A stretch of 64,000 nt of DNA from Microplitis mediator (taxonomy: Eukaryota; Arthropoda; Insecta; Hymenoptera; Braconidae). The stretch lies in the NCBI RefSeq assembly GCF_029852145.1, contig NC_079979.1:2280501-2344500 (forward strand), in the 5' to 3' direction. The notes under the pieces are model-generated. The model worked only from the letters and a program-made list of their open reading frames with translations. It did no database searches and had not been told where the DNA came from. Numbering within the stretch: the first letter of the stretch is position 1; every line of letters begins with the position of its first letter. The position numbers and the translations under genes were made by a program. Positions 22,452-33,417 of the stretch are shown here, in pieces.

Positions 22452-23095
22452 TATTCTGGTTCCAGCTACAATCTGGATTTAAGGCTAACTGGTTCGAGAA
22501 CTGGCTATTCCAATGTCATGGTACTAACACCTAAAAAAATTTATCTTCGTCAGGATCAAGCCGTCTGAAATGGTAACGGTTTGTCTAGCAGTTGGTTTGA
22601 AGTCATAAAACCCCGACACCTACTAAATAGAACTGGTCATGCATATTATGATTTATCTCGAACTCGAAACTACCAAGTGGCCGAATTATCATTTGGCTCA
22701 ACCGTCACTAAAGAGTCATAACATTGATCTTCCAACTCTAATCAAAGTTATTTATACATAATTCCAATTCATCTTATCACATCTACAGATTCCAAAATTT
22801 AAACGCTCATTGCAAACATTTTTTCCAAAACAGCCCTATTAAAGAATCATTGTACGGCAAAATAAAAAACGTCAGATTTGGCGAATCGAGTATACTTGTT
22901 AATCGTTTAATGAATTGATAAGCTTTCTGTCAACATCATTTTCAATAAACCAGTTCGTCAATAAAACAATGTCTTAATATATTTCAATTCCAAATATTGT
23001 AACCTACTGTACATAATATCTCCATTGTTCCCATGAATTATTCAGTATTCTATGTCTCCGTTTAGCAATACTGAGATTTTTTTCGCTATTTTTAA
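22452..23095 (+). other. A4 3' flank
   Basis: Continues with a degraded third LRLTGSR-type unit, then a 3' flank shared with A3, including paired AATAAA-type signals near 22945-22962. No other gene is visible. Confidence 0.5.
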
Positions 23096-23600
23096 CTTCC
23101 CGCTAAGAAAATTCGAAATTTTCAAAAATTCGGGAAGTTATTGGTTTCGGTCCGACTTACAAAAATCGAATTTCTAAGAGATCTTCACGTTTTGAGCTTC
23201 TAGGAAGCTACTCTGACTAATTTCAAGATGATGTCCGAGTGTATGAATGTGTGTGTGTACATACATATGTAAATATCTGTATCTTGTGAACGGATGAACC
23301 AATTTTGATCGAGAAGGTGTAGTTCGACGTGGCTTGTCAATATCTTAAAGCTGTGAAAAATTGAGCTTGATCGGTAGGGCTCGTTCAGAGATGTTCTGAA
23401 AATAAAATTTTTTCAAAAATGTTTTTTTTTTATAATTTCTAATGTGCTCGATGGATAGATTCCAAAATCAACTGGGCTCTAAAACTTTATGAGCCGCGTT
23501 GGATGCCTCCTTAACCACTAAAATCGGTTCATTCGTTCAAGAGAAACCGTTGTCGAAAGAATTAAAAAATAAAATTTTTTTTTTAGCCCTGAGCAAAAAA
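23096..23600 (+). repeat. Repeat T, copy in inverted duplication
   Basis: Starts AACTTCCCGCTAAGAAAATT, runs through a TGTGTGTGTACATACATATG tract and ends at GCCCTGAGCAAAAA. It sits within the promoter block of an orphan cassette on the minus strand, between CACAAAGGAAT and the missing gene. The same insertion exists in reverse at 45715-46215, so T was in place before that segment was duplicated. Confidence 0.65.
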
Positions 23601-23619
23601 AATAACAGTGAATAAACAC

Positions 23620-23980
23620 AAAGGAATCGATCAACTGGGAATTTCCAACTACAAAAAAATTTGATAAAACTTATCGTTCATTAAATTAACGACTTGTTTG
23701 TCACAGAGTTGTCCTTGATTCTTCTAAAGTCTAAAGCCTACCTAAAACATAGTTTTTATCAGTTTCTTGATTACTCCAAACTATCGATACAGTTATTTTG
23801 TCATCTTTTGCTAGCAAAAAATAGATCCACAACAGTAAAATTTCTACACGAAAAAATAAGTATTCATTAATTGTCTGCCGTCACTAAGAAAATATTTTCA
23901 TATGCATGATTGATAACATCGATAGATATGTCGTGATGCTAGAGTCTTGAAAATTACGGAATAAGAAATAAAAATGCATA
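23620..23980 (-). promoter_or_regulatory. Orphan cassette promoter block (minus)
   Basis: In reverse complement this carries the family promoter block (CAAGGACAACTCTGTGACAA, AAGTCGTTAATTTAATGAAC, ATTCCTTTGTGTTT) but no TATA box, exon 1 or gene follows: repeat T replaces them. The whole segment is an inverted copy of 45330-45715. Confidence 0.6.
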
Positions 23981-24194
23981 TTAATTATGTTCATAAAAAA
24001 TGTTTTATTATTTTGTGAACATATATAAATTTTATTTTTTTTTAAATATCTTAACAATAACTTGATAAATCGAATTCAAAATGTAATCTGCTTTACAACT
24101 TGATAAAACACGTCGAATACCACCTCAAACTTCTCAATCGGTTTATTCGTTTGAGAGATGTCGTTGATGAAAGAAATAGTGAAAAACGTTTTTT

Positions 24195-25300
24195 AACTTC
24201 CCGCTAAGAAAATTGTAAATTTTCAAAAATTCGGGAAGTTATTGGTTTCGGTCCGATTTACGAAAATCGAATTTCCATCAGATGTCGACGTTTCGAGGTC
24301 CTAGGAAGCTATCCTGACTAATTTCACGATGATGTCCGAGTGTATGTATGTGTGTACGTACGTACGTACGTACGTATGTATGTATGTAAATATTCATAAC
24401 TCTTGAACGGATGAACCGATTTTGATCGTTGAGGTGTCATTCGACGCGGCTTGTTAATATCTTGAAGCCGTAAAAATTTGAACTTAATCGGTAGGGTGCG
24501 TTCAGAGATATTTCAAAAATAAAATTTTTTTGAAAATGTTTTATTTGGATAACTTTTAATTTGCTCGATGGATTGATTCCAAAATCTAATCAGCTCTAAA
24601 ACTCTATAAGCCGCGTCGAATGCCACCTCAACCATCAAAATCGGTTCATTCGTTCAAGAGAAACCGTTGACGAAAGAATTCAAACAAAAATTTTTCCTTG
24701 GTTTTTTTGAAATTTCTCAAAAACGGCTAAATAAATCAATTTCAAAATTTGATCAGCTTCAGAACTTGATAAAACGCGTCGATTGCCACCTCAACCATCA
24801 AAATCGGTTAATTCGTTCGCGAGATATCGTGGGAGAAAGAAATGCTAAAAAATGGTTTTTTACAAAACAATGGCATACAAAAATATTTGCTCGAAGAGCT
24901 CGAAAATGTATTCACAATAATGTTTTCAAGCTCAACGAGCTCGAAAACAGCGGGAAGTTTTGGGGCTGGCCCGCAGGGTCAACTAACAGACCGATTTTTT
25001 TTTTTCGAATACCTACAAAATAATTGAATCAATCCATTTCGAAATCTAATCAGTTCTAGAACTTGATAAAACCCGTCAATTGCCACTTTAACCGTCTCAA
25101 TCGGTCAATTCGTTTGAGAGATATCGTTGGAGTAATAATGGTAAAAACCGGTTTATTTCGATAACAACGGCATACAAAGGATTTTCGAGCTCGAAGAACT
25201 TGAAAATGTATTCACAATAATGTTTTCGAGTTCCTTGAGCTCAAAAACAGCGGGAAGGTTTAGGGTTGGCCCACAGGGTCAATCGATAGACCGATTTATT
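24195..25300 (+). repeat. Repeat T, longest copy, with a repeated right end
   Basis: The most complete T. The left end AACTTCCCGCT (24195) is answered by AGCGGGAAGTT (24949-24959), an 11-bp inverted match. Between are the ACGT/TGTA tract (24355-24390) and two internally repeated segments of the CAACCATCAAAATCGGTTCAT type. A second right-end segment follows at 25020-25300. No ORF has support. T is the commonest repeat in the window, with at least nine full or partial copies. Confidence 0.7.
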
Positions 25301-25589
25301 TTGTCTATCAAGAACCACGCCATCATTTTGAAGTCTGCATCACCAGACTTGAAAGTCTAATGCAAAATACTACAAAAAATATTTCAAATTTATGACAGAC
25401 TATTTACCCATAGAAATCGGGCGCCATTCAATGAATAATTACTTCTTAAAAGTTACTTCGGTGAAGTTATTAGGAAAATAATAAATTTTCGTAAGATAAT
25501 CATTACTGGATGAAATCATTACAGAAATAAAGAATTTTATTTGGGTAGACTATAAATTTGATAAAAATCGAGCAGGAAATTGAGACAAA

Positions 25590-25775
25590 GAAGTCATTAA
25601 TTTAATGGATGATTAATTTTATCGGATTCGTAGTTGGAAACCCCAGACCGATTGATTCCTTTGTGTTTTTTGTTCATTGATTAATATAAATAGCTAGTTC
25701 TGGCTTTAGTTATCAGCCTTAGTGTCGATTGTGACGCATCAAGATAAAGCTAAATTATTTAATCAATTGCAAGCC
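25590..25775 (+). pseudogene. Relic cassette A5 (promoter and exon 1 only)
   Basis: The full promoter block is present with TATAAATAG at 25685-25693. The leader GACGCATCAAG is present too, but the start codon has become ATA (25744-25746), the donor site is lost and exon 2 is deleted. The sequence passes directly into 3' flank. A dead group A copy. Confidence 0.7.
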
Positions 25776-26460
25776 TTAAACCGATGCCATTTATAATAAA
25801 TTAGATCACCAATAAAGAAATGTCTTGATTTTTTACTATCCCAAAAATCTTAAACTATTTTACAAAATATTTATGTTTTTTCCAACAATAATTGAAGATT
25901 CTATATCCGTACTCAGCAAATTCAGAATACTTACTGACTTTTATCTTTTTCAACAAGAGCTATGTCACAACCAAAAAAAATTTCCGTCTCAAATGTAATA
26001 ATTTGAAAAACTGAAAAATTTATTATCTTTGTCGATCACGTTTTGAAACTTTCTAAAATCTTACCTTGATACCTAAGATAGTATGACAATATATTTGTGA
26101 AGCGAATACCAATACAATACTTGATGAATTAAAAAAAAAAAACATCGAAATTATAAATGTTTCCTAAAATAAAATCCCGTATATCAGGGCACCCTTTTCA
26201 GAACTTAAGTGTTCTAGGGTGTTTTAAGTATTTTTTGATACTTATAATATAATATGACATATAGTAAAAAATTTTTCTTTGTTGTCATCGAAATAAATAA
26301 AAACGAAAAAAAATTAAATCTACAAATTTATCGGTAAATCCATTTTTTTTATCAAAGACAATAAAAATTGTAATTTTATTTGTTTTTAATGTGAAAAAAT
26401 TATCGAATATTTTTATCACAAGTCATTAATGTGATGGTTTTTACGAATGAAATTGATCTT
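25776..26460 (+). other. A5 3' flank
   Basis: Aligns with the A2 downstream flank (9860-10480). No gene of its own. Confidence 0.5.
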
Positions 26461-26530
26461 TATGACCTATAGTTGCGTTGTTTAAAAAAGAAAAAAATTA
26501 AATTGTTAGTATACGTTGTAACTTATCAAA

Positions 26531-27479
26531 ATGCAGTCGATTTTAATATTTGTAAGTAAACTGAACTAACTTATCCTAGTAGCATTCTTATGAAAGTCTC
26601 ACGTAAGTCTGTATATTCAGTCTTCAGCAAGTCTGCATCATCAGGCTTAAAAGGTTAAAGCACGATTCTACCGTAAAATACGTTACGTAAATTTGTAATT
26701 ATCTTTGCACAAGATAAGATCCTTACTTAAGGTGCATAAGCTCAATCTTGCTGCAGAATTGCTTGAGATACCAGGGCATGGTCACCTTCATTGCTCTTGC
26801 GTGAGCGGTCTATATGGCATTAGTATAGTAAATTTAGTGGCGCCCATTCGATATACTTTTATCGAGTGATCGATGATATTATTAATTTGTAGAACTTTCG
26901 ATTTGAATGAAAACCATTGGGTTTGCTCCAAGTGATATGTTTGAGCTTGGAATGACTTGGAAAAAAAAACCTGATATCTTAAGCAATTATTCAGCAATTC
27001 TGATCTTACATTGTTATAATGTATGTGGCTCAAGAATTTGCTGCAGACTGATTCTACGGATTTCCGTAGGTCTTTAAGAGAAATTTTGATCAAGACTTGA
27101 TGAAATCGTTTGCTAGTATACTTGTAAAATACATCTTCGTCAAGTCTTGTTCAAATCTTCCGTAAGAAACTTGCTGAAGGATGTTCGATAACTGACTTGC
27201 TTAAGGCAATGCTACTAAGGCAGTGGGCATTGAAATGAACATTAGATTTTCTTACAGCTTGGAATAATTCTCATGAGTTCTGGATATGAATCATCTGGAA
27301 ATAATAACGCTTTTCGATCTACTACACTAGGTAGTTACATTTACACAGTGGAGTATAATTTCCAAGCAGTTCCTGTCACTCCAGACGAAAGTGACAATGT
27401 TGAGAATAGAAGCAATGGTGTTATTTATAATAACAATCAATACAACGGCAATATTATGAAGCCTATTATTGCTCCTTGA
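26531..27479 (+). CDS. Predicted secreted cassette-family protein B1
   Basis: Exon 1 (26531-26551) encodes MQSILIF and meets a GTAAGT donor. The acceptor is CTTACAG at 27251-27257 and exon 2 is 27258-27479, giving 80 residues. The leader continues LGIILMSSG. The mature part is short, rich in Asn, Ser and Tyr and without Cys (NNNAFRSTTLGSYIYTVEY, end MKPIIAP). The 706-bp intron is almost filled by a 646-bp element with inverted ends (E1). AATAAATAA follows at about 27513. The family link rests on exon structure and the MQSxL start; no paralogue of the mature part is in the window. Without transcripts the splice choice is an inference, though both sites fit consensus. Confidence 0.6.
26575..27220. 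mobile_element. Element E, copy 1, in the intron of B1
   Basis: The ends are inverted: CCTAGTAGCATT on the left, CCTTAGTAGCATT in reverse complement on the right. Both arms repeat AAGTCTTACG / CTTACGGAAG / TTCAGCAAGT words. Length 646 bp, equal to copy 2 at 37698-38343. A frame of 101 codons on the minus strand (26788-27093) is not kept in the other copies. Probably a non-autonomous DNA element; no clear target duplication. Confidence 0.65.
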
Positions 27480-27785
27480 CTAAAAAAAATTTTTGTCTGA
27501 TTTGAAAATTAAATAAATAATTTTTATTTACAATCTGTTGCCTTCATTTTATTGACACCCCGAAATTTGATAATTTTATGATGTAAGAAAGTACAATGAA
27601 CTGAACGAGTAAATATGAAAATTATTTTAGAAGTTATAGAGAAAAATTCCATTCTGCTGCCAAATTGTGGGCGCTATGATAACTTATCTTTTATTTCTGA
27701 AGCTATGCTGCTGGTTCAAAATCATTGTTTAGATAATTAAATAGTGACGTATTCATATATTTGTAAAAAATTTTCAATTTTTTCA

Positions 27786-28400
<615 letters not shown>

Positions 28401-28607
28401 TTTTTTTTTATTTTTTCAAAAATTGTTTTTGTCCAATTGCTGAGTAATACCATTTTAATTGATAAAAAATAACAGAAAATCGTATAAAAATGTTATCTAT
28501 GATGCTATTAATCGATTGCTTGAGGCATTTGTGCGCAGAAGTATTTTTTGTCAGTTGATTGTTGGATATTTTTTATCAGTTTCAATTTGAAATTGAGATA
28601 GATCACA

Positions 28608-29051
28608 ATGCATGTCAATATATTAGTTTTCGTAAGTACTAAATTTTAAAAATATTCAAAATTGACATAAAAAAAATTTTTTTAATTTTTAAATTACAAA
28701 TTGTCTCATCAGGCTGCTTTACTGCTGATAAGCTCAACATGTGAGTCGTATACAGTCGAAAAAAGACCAACTACGGGAGGAACAAGTGACACCAATACTT
28801 ACAATAGTCATAAAAATGTTAATATTAATAATAATAATAGTAATGATGATGCTGATAACAACGGTATTATTATTATTAATAATCCAGAAAATGGTTCGGC
28901 GACAGAAGAACCAACAAATTTCGATGGAACAGTAAATGACGATTGCGGAGGTGTTGATCTGAACGAGCCTTCATTAGGTGGTTCTCAGATTTCTACAATT
29001 TGGATTCCTGATTCTGGAATTATATGGCAATATGGCCAAAGACCATATTAA
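28608..29051 (+). CDS. Predicted secreted cassette-family protein B2
   Basis: Exon 1 (28608-28631) encodes MHVNILVF with a GTAAGT donor. The acceptor is CATCAG and exon 2 is 28713-29051, giving 120 residues. The leader continues AALLLISSTC. The mature chain has a poly-Asn/Asp stretch (INNNNSNDDADNNG), one close Cys (DDCGG) and an aromatic end (STIWIPDSGIIWQYGQRPY). The DNA of the Asn stretch is an ATT/AAT-rich simple repeat, a likely source of length change. The TATCAGTTTCAAT...GATCACAATG leader matches B4 and B7. AATAAA at about 29078. Its WIPDSGI motif has a counterpart, WIPNTGI, in fragment B8. Function unknown; secreted by prediction. Confidence 0.65.
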
Positions 29052-29329
29052 TTATGCAATTTTTAATTGTTTGAAATAAAACTTGTACTAACAAGTAATG
29101 ACAAGTAAAAAAAATGTATTGTCTAAATGATTTTTCCTGTGAGCAGTGCAGAGTTTGAAACTAGTTATAAGTATAAAAACAAATTTCTTGACATCTAAAT
29201 TCTACCAAGAGCTCAGAGATTGTTCATTTGCTCACTTTAATTACATTCTTAGTAATAGAGTCATAAGCTAGTTATTTGATCAGGAAGTTTCTTTAGGTAG
29301 ATATATTAACTTATTTTTGAATCGTGTGT

Positions 29330-29955
29330 ACCGAGATTCCCATCCGGGGAATTTGTATAGGAAACCACGGGAAACTGTGGAATCCCATAGAGGAACTTGA
29401 CGTAGGAACTTGGATATATGGAATTCTTTGTGAGAAATTCATATAGGAATCTGGGTATCTAAGAGCAGAATATTTTTGAACAAAAACTTGATTATTTGAT
29501 GGTTTTTATCTTATAATGTATAATGAGTTATTGATTCATTAATATACTCAATTAGTATTATATCATCAAAGAAATTACAAATAATTTTCATAAAGTACTA
29601 AAAAGGGAATCGTATAAAAGTATTGTACTCCAGGAAAGCTTACGAAAACACATATGCATTTGATGGTATTTGTGTCAATAGCGTGACACTTTTTGCTAAT
29701 TCTCCTGATTTCTAATCCGTACACGATCTTTATATCAAATTTTGACATAGTGCGAATTCCTATGAGAAATCATCGTAAAACTCCACACAAGAATCCATAC
29801 TTGATACCCATACGAATTTGGCATGGTGTAGACTCCCATAGGAACCCAAGTGAAAATCTATTTCGGGATCTACGCTGGATCCTTATAGAAAATCATCCAA
29901 AATCACCATGTGAGGGCCCACATAGGAATCTAGGCTGGATTCCCATATAGATTTT
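29330..29955. repeat. GGAATCC-word inverted-arm element (family D-word)
   Basis: Words of the type TATAGGAATC and GGATTCCCATA recur 8-12 times in a left arm (29330-29460) and a right arm (29750-29955), in both directions, around an AT-rich core. A short frame in the right arm (29693-29950) shows the repeat as N-P-H-R-N-P type units and is not a gene. A similar GGAAATCC / GAATTCCATATAG trace lies at 32245-32300. Confidence 0.5.
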
Positions 29956-30225
29956 TTTTTATAGAGCTATTATTACTATGATATATATATGATTGACCCC
30001 AAAAAATTAATTTCGTTTCTGACAATTAAATTAATTATTTAATTACATACTGCAGTGACTGTGATAATATAATTTAAGTATGTTATGACTCATAATGTTA
30101 TTAGGGAATTCCATCGCATTGTTGTGTCCTACAATCAAATGAATTTTTTAAAATTATTTTATGTATAAACGAACAATATTTATAACTGCTACTTTAGTGT
30201 TCTTTTGATTATTGTGACAGTCAGA

Positions 30226-30526
30226 ATGAAGTTCAGGAATTTATTTTTTTTTGTGAGTAAATATTATTAATAAAAGTTCTTAGTTTGGTAGTTTGGCCTA
30301 AATTGCCACTATCGTTTTTCTTATATAAAATATTGAAATTTTTTTTTAGCTGACTTTACTAGTTTTTGGATGTATGACGTCCGAAGCTGGACTGATCTTT
30401 AAACAGGATCATGATCCAAGCGATACGTATAATAATACTGGGAATGATAACCAAGATATTGATAAGTTTCAAAGCGTTACTCCCTTTGTTTGTTACCGAT
30501 ATGTGTTTAGACAAGATAACATTTGA
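30226..30526 (+). CDS. Predicted secreted cassette-family protein B3
   Basis: A short gene easy to overlook. Exon 1 (30226-30252) encodes MKFRNLFFF before GTGAGT. The acceptor TTTTTTTTTAG ends at 30349 and exon 2 is 30350-30526, giving 67 residues. The leader continues LTLLVFGCMTSEA, with a good cleavage site after SEA. The mature part of about 45 residues is polar and acidic (DHDPSDTYNNTGNDNQD) with one Cys near the end (FVCYRYVFRQDNI). The exon layout and phase-0 intron match the family; the mature sequence matches no neighbour. Splice sites fit consensus, but only comparison or RNA can confirm it. Confidence 0.55.
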
Positions 30527-31044
30527 AGAAATTCAACCAGTTCACTTCTAACCAATAGCATGATTTTTAAATCTACATTAAATGGAATTAAAACCTCATA
30601 GATGTTGAGACCTTCAATCTAAAGCATCAAGCTGCAACATTACAAAATTACAGACGAAAATTTTTTTACAGTCAATCGGGCGCCATTTGAAGAATTTCTG
30701 TATTTTTTATTTATTTTCTTTGGATACAAATTAGATTATCATTTCTCTGTAGCACTAATGTTTAAATGAAATCATTTTGCACAAAAGTAAAGTGATTTGT
30801 TTTATTTCAATTTTCCATTTTTTGTTTTAACTTGCTTTTAAATGCCGAAATCATTTAAATCTCACGAGTTGGTAAACAAAAAAAACTAGTTAATAAGTAA
30901 GAATGTAATCAAAATTAGAAATTACAGTTTTATTGCTTGGGCGCCATTTTGCAGATTTTCAATTTTCTAATTGAGTTTCTAAAGAAAAAATTATTAACAT
31001 AAATCTCTCAAAAGAAACAATATCAACAAATCAAACTTGTTTCT
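30527..31044. other. Intergenic DNA with two GGGCGCCATT modules
   Basis: Holds two copies of the module TCGGGCGCCATT / TTGGGCGCCATT (30676 and 30938), also seen several hundred bases upstream of A1, A2, A3 and A5. They may be relics of duplicated upstream regions. No gene seen. Confidence 0.45.
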
Positions 31045-31210
31045 TACTGGCTGCTGACACTGAATCTGGGAGTTCCGATGTAGGTAATCACGAAAAATAC
31101 AGTATGTGACTCAGGATAAAACACGATTTCAGACTGCAGGCGATGTCAGCCCTCACCTGCGGCTTGGGCAGCCAACCTCACCAGGTCTGAAATTGGTTTC
31201 TTTCATCCCT
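31045..31210 (-). repeat. Foldback repeat S, copy 2
   Basis: Reverse-oriented copy of 17834-18010. Shared parts include GGCTGCTGACACTGAAT, TTTCAGACTGCAGG and TCACGAAAAATA. The internal inverted segments GATTTCAGACTGCAG and GGTCTGAAATTG are kept. Confidence 0.55.
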
Positions 31211-31664
31211 CGTCACAAAATATACTCTTTTAACTGCACTTGATTTGAGTAAACCAACAATTGTGGCTGTAGAAAAATCTTGTTTTAGCCTATACAATAA
31301 TTACACGCCTATAAAAAAAAAAAACCTCATTCAATGTAATAGACATCATTTCATAATTTTATTTTTAATGCTTTGTCTAGTAGAAACAAATCTATCTTTG
31401 TAATTATGTGCTCTTAAAAAATATTGATGCATAAAAAATCGAAGTTATAGATTACAAAAGCATACGATAATTAAATACTTTATTAATTCCTTTGTTCATT
31501 AATTGGTTTCTTAAGAAATAGGTTAATCTATATGTCTTTAATGACTTCTAAAGTTCTGATATGGATTCGGGCATTCATAATAATCATCGTTACCACGTCA
31601 TTAAGACATAATATTTCGTTGTTTGTGAGTTCATATTTATCAGTTTCAATTAAAACGTGTCACA
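31211..31664. other. B4 upstream region
   Basis: AT-rich. The last 60 bp (GTTTGTGAGTTC, TTATCAGTTTCAAT, GTGTCACA before the ATG) match the leaders of B5-B7. No clear TATA box, in contrast to group A and B5/B7/B9. Confidence 0.45.
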
Positions 31665-32153
31665 ATGCAGTCATTTGTAGTCTTCTTATCCGTAAGTACT
31701 TGTAACTAAAATCGTTATCATCATATATTTTTTGCCAAGTATCATTAAACTATTCCTTAGGTCGTCATTTTATTGGTGGATGACGTTCATTCGTGGAAAA
31801 TTGTAAGAAATTATACTATTGAAGCTCCAACGAGCACTACGCCAACTTATAATTATAATCCAGTTTCAAATTACAATCCAATACGTCCGAATGGGGAAGC
31901 TTCAGGGGTCCCGACGCCCACTCAGAACTCGTACCCCGTGCCAACCCATGATAATTATCCGATAAATCCAACAAATCATGATTCCCCGAGAGATCGGACT
32001 GAGGAAACTTCAAAAAATCCCCCATCTACTGATATCTTGCATCCAGTCCCAAATGATTATTATCATTCTGGTTCTCAAGCAACACCAATTGATCAGCCTC
32101 ATATAGAATGGTTGAACGAGCATCAAACCTTCAGAGATATTAGGAATTATTAG
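31665..32153 (+). CDS. Predicted secreted cassette-family protein B4
   Basis: Exon 1 (31665-31691) encodes MQSFVVFLS with a GTAAGT donor. The acceptor is CCTTAG and exon 2 is 31761-32153, giving 139 residues. The leader continues VVILLVDDVHS. The mature chain starts WKIVRN and is rich in Pro, Thr, Asn and Tyr (STTPTYNYNPVSNYNP), likely disordered, ending EHQTFRDIRNY. Its first 25 mature residues match B6 and B7 (WRIVRK, STTPTYDYNP), but it lacks their C-terminal domain. A cassette-swap origin is therefore plausible. AATAAA at about 32172. Function unknown. Confidence 0.7.
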
Positions 32154-32593
32154 TGAATTTCGTGTAATTTGCAATAAAGATGATGATTAAAAAAATAATA
32201 GAACATTGTATGAATGATTTTCTTTCTATCAAATAATCTATCTGGAAATCCAGCTTAGAATTCCATATAGATTCTTACATAGTTACTCGTGGGAATCGAC
32301 AAAAATGACATGGAAATGAAAAAAATAATGTAAATTTACAGGTGTGTTAAAACAATCCATTCTTTCCAGAAAATTTAATTATTACGAATAGTACAAAATA
32401 ATGAGCAAAAGCTTTCGATAAAAAAAAATTTAGATAGACTTGGTGCTTTTTGTTTTTATCTCTAACTTTTTATTTTATTCACGATTCCACAGCCTGAGGA
32501 TTCAGATAAATAATCAGGGCAGTGTTAAGAAACTGATTGTTTAATGGCTAGTTAATCTACAAATTGTTTTAAAAGATCAATCTTAGGACCTTT
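32154..32593. other. Intergenic DNA
   Basis: Apart from a short stretch of D-type words at 32245-32300, nothing is recognised. Confidence 0.4.
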
Positions 32594-32597
32594 TTAA

Positions 32598-33053
32598 CCC
32601 GTCAGCACTCACGTTATGAGCATTTTGCTCACGCTCGATTTAAAACAATGATAACTTGTTTTTTCAAATGGAAAGGGTAGATGAAATTTTTTTTACCTTC
32701 GAGTAATTTTATCTATTTTCAAATTATGAACTTTTGAAGTGCCTTAATATTATATATAACTTATAATAAAATATTTTTCTCATGCGCGTTGGAAATTGTG
32801 AGCATTCTTCTCATCACAGGATTATAGATGTAACAAAAAAAAATTTACTTTCGGTAACGTTCGGGCCAGTTCGTGTTCCTTCGTAAGTGAATAGCTGTTC
32901 GGCCGCACTCGATATACTTCGTTTCTTTTAAACTTATCCTCGGTTACGAGTGCGCTAAAGCGCGCGAGATGATAGACGCATGTGCATAGAGCGTGAGCGA
33001 ATCTCTCATCATGGGAGAAAGATTACCGGAAAGTTCACGTGAGTGCTGACGGG
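32598..33053. mobile_element. piggyBac-like MITE, 456 bp
   Basis: Perfect 17-bp inverted ends (CCCGTCAGCACTCACGT at 32598-32614, its complement at 33037-33053) are flanked on both sides by TTAA (32594-32597 and 33054-33057). A TTAA target duplication with CCC...GGG ends is the mark of piggyBac-type elements. Inside, TGAGCATTTTGCTCACGCTC on the left is echoed by GAGCGTGAGCG near the right end and by GTGAGCATTCTTCTCATCAC in the middle. No transposase. The intact ends suggest a fairly recent insertion. Confidence 0.85.
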
Positions 33054-33057
33054 TTAA

Positions 33058-33417
33058 ATGCTTAAGGACCTTAAAAAACTATTGGCCTTCATTATCATAG
33101 GTTTTTGTGGAAATTTTAATTGCAGACAACGTTTTCTATACAAAAAAACAACGATTCTTTAATTACTTTGTTATTCTTCAATATTAATAATTGTGTATTA
33201 TCATTTCTCCGCATTTGAAGTTTTTGATCTACTTTGTAACACAAAAAACCAGTAATTGAACTAGTCATTAACGAAGTCTCGTTCTTAATGTGTTTTTAAT
33301 AACAACTTGACTCGCACACATACTTTTGAATCGGTAATTTAAAGAATTTTCTATTACGAATTACTTATTCTAGTAAAAATTATTGAAATGTATAAGCAAT
33401 AAAATATATGAAATAAA
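33058..33417. other. Intergenic AT-rich DNA
   Basis: No gene or shared repeat recognised. Confidence 0.4.
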
